A stretch of 8,086 nt of DNA from NCBI GenBank assembly GCA_900553335.1, contig USCU01000043.1, positions 1 to 8,086 on the forward strand, in the 5' to 3' direction. The translations under genes and the position numbers were made by a program. Each line of letters starts with the position of its first letter. The first letter of the stretch is position 1. This document shows, one piece after another, positions 5,695 to 8,086 of this stretch. Source of the DNA: an uncultured Ruminococcus sp. (GTDB lineage: Bacteria; Bacillota; Clostridia; Oscillospirales; Ruminococcaceae). The notes beneath the pieces were generated by a model. It ran no database searches. It was not told the DNA's origin and saw only the letters and a list, made by a program, of their open reading frames with translations.

Positions 5695-6315
5695 TTAAGA
5701 ATTAAACTTGTTCATTGCTTGATCGATCTGTCCCGAAGCGATAAGCTTAATGCTTTCAGCAGCAGCTTTCAGTGCACAGTCTAAGCTTTCCTGCTCAGAT
5801 TTTGAAAACTTAGACAAAACCCATTTTGCAAGGTCATAGTCGGGACGCGGCTTTTTTCCGACGCCTATTTTTACTCTTGGAAAATCTTCCGAGCCAGTGA
5901 GGGCAACAATGCTTTTTATTCCGTTGTGTCCTCCGTGAGAGCCTTTTCGGCGCACTCTTATTTTGCCGACATCAAGCGAAATGTCATCAAATGCAACAAT
6001 TACGTTTTCTATCGGAATTTTATAGAAATTCATTGCCTCCTCTATCGCTTCCCCCGAGTTGTTCATAAACGTTTCAGGTTTTAAAACAAGACAGCTTTTG
6101 CCGGATATGTTAGAAGTAGTGTATTTTGACTTGAATTTCATTTTAAACCCGCTGTGCGGCGTATTTTCCAAAAGCTTATCTATTGTCATAAATCCTGCAT
6201 TATGACGGGTATTTTCATAGGTAAGCCCGGGATTTCCAAGTCCTGCGATTATATATTCAGGTTTTATGCTTTTGTTCCCGTTTTCTATTTTTTTAAATAT
6301 ATCCCAAATACTCAT
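5695..6315 (-). CDS. pth: Peptidyl-tRNA hydrolase
   Basis: A 206-residue cytoplasmic enzyme that cleaves the ester bond of peptidyl-tRNAs dropped by ribosomes, recycling tRNA; it is normally essential. Signature sequences are GLGNPG (25-30), the catalytic histidine in TRHNAGF (H38), KPETFMNNSG (79-88), AFDDISLDVG (108-117, with D110 as the likely acid partner) and GSHGGHNG (125-132, N131 contacting substrate). All residues equivalent to Escherichia coli N10, H20, D93 and N114 are present. Before GLGNPG there are about 20 extra residues (MSIWDIFKK and a polar linker); Escherichia coli Pth begins almost at that motif. No later ATG precedes the core, so the extension is probably real; similar ones are known to me in related Clostridia. 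Only 14 bp separate it from the glmU stop, there is no clear ribosome binding site, and translational coupling to glmU is likely. Confidence 0.96.
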   Translation of the reverse strand: MSIWDIFKKIENGNKSIKPEYIIAGLGNPGLTYENTRHNAGFMTIDKLLENTPHSGFKMKFKSKYTTSNISGKSCLVLKPETFMNNSGEAIEEAMNFYKIPIENVIVAFDDISLDVGKIRVRRKGSHGGHNGIKSIVALTGSEDFPRVKIGVGKKPRPDYDLAKWVLSKFSKSEQESLDCALKAAAESIKLIASGQIDQAMNKFNS

Positions 6316-6326
6316 ACTTTTGGCAA

Positions 6327-6366
6327 GGCTTATTTCTTTAAGCCTTTTTTTGCCTCCTCTTTTTTT
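6327..6366 (-). other. Two A-heptamer runs and a hairpin at the glmU end (possible slippage site)
   Basis: The last codons of glmU contain two runs of seven A (6366-6360 and 6351-6345 on the - strand), each in the frame A-AAA-AAA that favours -1 slippage. AGGAGG lies between them, and the palindrome GGCTTA/TAAGCC (6344-6339, 6332-6327) follows and includes the stop codon. The -1 frame stays open after the second run and joins the pth reading frame exactly. Slippage is not shown. Read on the + strand, the same hairpin followed by seven T would look like an antisense terminator. Confidence 0.25.
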
Positions 6367-7751
6367 GCGTTAAACTTTTCAACTCTGTTTTTGAGCATTC
6401 TGTCGCCGTAGCCCTCCTTGATTGCCGCATCGCTTCTCTCTATTGCGAGCGCACCGTCGGGAACGTCCTTTGTTATAGTCGAGCCTGCTGCAGTATATGC
6501 ACAGTTTCCGACTTTAACGGGTGATATAAGATTTGTATTGCAGCCGATAAACGCATTGTCGCCTATGGTGGTTCTGAACTTTTTGTCGCCGTTGTAGTTT
6601 GCTGTTGTAACTCCGCAGCCAAAGTTTACGTTTTCACCGACATCGCTGTCGCCTACATAAGTCAGATGTGCAATAGCGGTGGAATCACCTATTGTCGAGT
6701 TCTTGATTTCTACAAAATCGCCGATCTTAGCGTTGTTTGCAATTTTCGTACCCGGTCTTAAATTTACCCAAGGGCCTATTTTAACTCCGCTTCCAATTTG
6801 AGTATCAGAAGCCTGAACATTGTTAAGAGAACAGTCAAAGCCTACAACAGTGTCGCAAAGGCAGGTGTTAGGTCCGATTATGCAGCCGTTTCCGATTTTT
6901 GTTTTTCCTGTCAATACGCATCCCGAGTGAATAACCGTACCTGCACCGATTTCGACATCGTTTCCGATCGTGACGCCGTCCGTACAGGTGAATTCGATTC
7001 CGTTGTCGAGATGCTTGTTTATGTTTGCTTCTCTGGCAATTGTGTTGAGCTTTAAAAGACCTTTTCTGTCGTTTGCGCCAAGCGAAACGTTTTCGTTGTC
7101 GGAAATGTAAGCGTCAGCTCTTTTTCCACCCTTTATTAATAGTTCTATACAGTCGGTGAGATAGTATTCGCCCTGTGCATTATTGGGAGTGATATTGAAC
7201 AAGACGTCCAGAAGATCTTTTGTTTTAAACCAGTAGCAGCCAGAATTTATTTCTTTTATTTTTTTCTGTTCTTCGGTACAGTCTTTTTCTTCGGTGATTC
7301 CGGATATTCCGTTTTCGGTTCGGTTTATTCTTCCATAGCCGAAAGGATTATCCACAACCGATGTTACAACCGTTACCGAGCAGTCTTTTTCTTCGTGAAG
7401 CTTAAGCGCTCCCTTGATCGTTTCCTTGTCAATGAAAGGTGCGTCGCCGCATAGAATAAGTGTGTTTCCGTCAATATTTTCTTTTAAGAAATCAACAGCC
7501 TGCATAACAGCATGACCTGTTCCCAAGCGATCTCTCTGCAAAACAGTAGGGTATCTTCCATTTAAGTAATTTGTTATAAAATGTCCTGCAAAGCCTCTTA
7601 CAATGCAGATATTGCGTTCGTCTGCGCTTTCACACGCCTTTATTACCCATTCAAGCATAGGCTGACCCAAAACCTCGCATAAAACCTTAGGCTTATCAAT
7701 TTTCATTCGTTTTCCCTGACCGCCGGCGAGTATTATAACTGAATTTTTCAT
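6330..7751 (-). CDS. glmU: Bifunctional UDP-N-acetylglucosamine pyrophosphorylase / glucosamine-1-phosphate N-acetyltransferase
   Basis: A 473-residue cytoplasmic enzyme making UDP-GlcNAc for peptidoglycan and wall polymers. It acetylates glucosamine-1-phosphate, then transfers UMP from UTP. The N-terminal uridyltransferase (1 to about 228) has LAGGQGKRM and PKVL (8-16, 21-24), the LGTGHA loop (76-81), CGDAP with metal-binding D103, and NNAQGEYYLTD (190-200). The C-terminal left-handed beta-helix (about 252-437) consists of hexapeptide repeats and carries the acetyltransferase residues: RPGT (332-335), KIGDFVEIKNS (342-352), catalytic H362 in HLTYVGD, NYNG (385-388) and FIGCNTNLISPV (401-412). 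The usual GTRM of the first motif is GKRM here, a mild change. The start chosen is the ATG at 7751, with AAAAGGA 11 nt upstream. An in-frame ATG at 7784 would add 11 residues but has no ribosome binding site, and the family motif normally starts a few residues in. The lysine-rich tail (463-473) is non-family sequence. First gene of the operon. Confidence 0.97.
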   Translation of the reverse strand: MKNSVIILAGGQGKRMKIDKPKVLCEVLGQPMLEWVIKACESADERNICIVRGFAGHFITNYLNGRYPTVLQRDRLGTGHAVMQAVDFLKENIDGNTLILCGDAPFIDKETIKGALKLHEEKDCSVTVVTSVVDNPFGYGRINRTENGISGITEEKDCTEEQKKIKEINSGCYWFKTKDLLDVLFNITPNNAQGEYYLTDCIELLIKGGKRADAYISDNENVSLGANDRKGLLKLNTIAREANINKHLDNGIEFTCTDGVTIGNDVEIGAGTVIHSGCVLTGKTKIGNGCIIGPNTCLCDTVVGFDCSLNNVQASDTQIGSGVKIGPWVNLRPGTKIANNAKIGDFVEIKNSTIGDSTAIAHLTYVGDSDVGENVNFGCGVTTANYNGDKKFRTTIGDNAFIGCNTNLISPVKVGNCAYTAAGSTITKDVPDGALAIERSDAAIKEGYGDRMLKNRVEKFNAKKEEAKKGLKK

Positions 7752-7809
7752 AAATAAATCCGTCCTTTTCTTAAGGTTAATCATATTTTAAAATTGGCTA
7801 ATCATTAAT

Positions 7810-7838
7810 ATTATACAATAAAATCCACATATTTACAA
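7810..7838 (-). promoter_or_regulatory. SigA-type promoter of the glmU-pth-GNAT-mfd operon
   Basis: On the - strand TTGTAA (7838-7833) and a perfect TATAAT (7815-7810) are separated by exactly 17 bp. Transcription should start near 7803, giving a leader of about 50 nt before the glmU ATG at 7751. The leader shows no riboswitch or attenuator; in particular I see no glmS-type element. Confidence 0.7.
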
Positions 7839-7950
7839 CACCTCGAATAATTTTTTTGAGATGCATTGGAAGTAGAGTTATTTAATGCTTGTAAAATTAG
7901 AAAAAATTCTCAAAAGTTTTCCAAAAGGACTAGCATTTTACTTTTTTTTA

Positions 7951-7959
7951 TGGTATAAT
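7951..7959 (+). promoter_or_regulatory. Extended -10 promoter of the truncated divergent gene
   Basis: TGGTATAAT is a perfect TATAAT with the TG of an extended -10 element, which can dispense with a good -35; none is seen at 7931-7936. The expected start near 7966 gives a leader of about 67 nt. That leader has only a small hairpin, CGCA/TGCG (7971-7974, 7980-7983), of doubtful meaning. Confidence 0.6.
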
Positions 7960-8017
7960 CTTTTTAAGTCCGCAGCTAATGCGTTTTTAAGGCTGTATGG
8001 CAAACAAATTATTTTTT

Positions 8018-8037
8018 GGAGGTAGATACCAAATGAG
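8018..8037 (+). CDS. Start of a gene cut off by adapter sequence (partial)
   Basis: GGAGG (8018-8022) is followed 10 nt later by ATG at 8033. Only ATGAG (8033-8037) is genomic before adapter sequence begins, so the product cannot be known. The promoter, leader and strong ribosome binding site make a real divergent gene likely. Any frame read past 8037 is an artefact. Confidence 0.55.
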
Positions 8038-8086
8038 CTGTCTCTTATACACATCTCCGAGCCCACGAGACAAGAGGCAATCTCGT
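8038..8086. other. Illumina Nextera adapter contamination at the contig end
   Basis: CTGTCTCTTATACACATCT (8038-8056) is the Tn5 mosaic end used in Nextera libraries. CCGAGCCCACGAGAC (8057-8071) is the rest of the i7-side adapter. AAGAGGCA (8072-8079) matches the i7 index known as N711, and ATCTCGT (8080-8086) is the beginning of the P7 flow-cell sequence. The whole order matches read-through into a library adapter. It is not a transposon insertion and not part of the genome. Confidence 0.98.

Noticed and set aside
6327..6351. Antisense terminator on the + strand at the glmU end
   Set aside because: The stem is only 6 bp and AT-rich; the seven T are explained by lysine codons of glmU on the other strand. 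Recorded only as part of the possible slippage site.
6154..7055. Short + strand frames within pth and glmU
   Set aside because: Antisense to conserved enzymes; no independent support.
7752..7784. Upstream ATG extending GlmU by 11 residues
   Set aside because: There is no ribosome binding site before 7784, whereas the internal ATG has one and places the LAGGxGxRM motif at the usual distance from the N-terminus.
8038..8056. Tn5-type transposon end
   Set aside because: The mosaic end is followed exactly by Nextera adapter, index and P7 sequence, so it comes from library preparation and not from a mobile element.

Overview
The window looks like the end of a draft contig from a low-GC, Gram-positive anaerobe of the Clostridia, most likely Oscillospiraceae/Ruminococcaceae. 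That placement is an inference from the AT-rich intergenic DNA, the strong AGGAG-type ribosome binding sites, a QueT transporter under a preQ1 riboswitch, and a Firmicutes-style glmU/pth/mfd operon. No species can be named from the sequence alone.

Layout. Bases 1-65 hold the intrinsic terminator of an upstream transcript. A preQ1-I riboswitch of the translational type (91-131) controls queT (140-703, + strand), the membrane S-component of a queuosine-precursor transporter. Bases 704-1034 have no gene. They hold a compact, heavily self-complementary element (764-925) and a bidirectional terminator (998-1031). A small ribbon-helix-helix DNA-binding protein is encoded on the - strand (1035-1223). 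The AT-rich DNA upstream of it contains a 10-bp-arm inverted repeat, then a well-formed + strand promoter (1423-1451). That promoter leads into a noncoding, highly structured stretch that ends at a strong terminator (about 1458-1718). I read this stretch as an unidentified structured RNA of about 260 nt.

The rest is one - strand operon, transcribed from about 7803 down to 1723: glmU (cell-wall precursor UDP-GlcNAc synthesis), pth (peptidyl-tRNA hydrolase), a GNAT acetyltransferase, and mfd (transcription-repair coupling factor). The order resembles the glmU-prs-pth-mfd block of Bacillus and relatives, but prs is absent and an acetyltransferase sits between pth and mfd. The mfd end is convergent with the structured RNA, and both share one terminator hairpin.

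Upstream of glmU a divergent + strand promoter (extended -10 at 7951-7959) and a ribosome binding site lead to a gene of which only five bases remain. From 8038 to the end the sequence is not genomic. It is the Illumina Nextera transposase end, i7-side adapter, an eight-base index and the start of the flow-cell primer.

The best candidates for something undescribed are the structured RNA at 1458-1718 with its divergent ribbon-helix-helix neighbour, and the multi-hairpin element at 764-925, whose repeated GGGGACA segments compete for one TGTCCCC partner.
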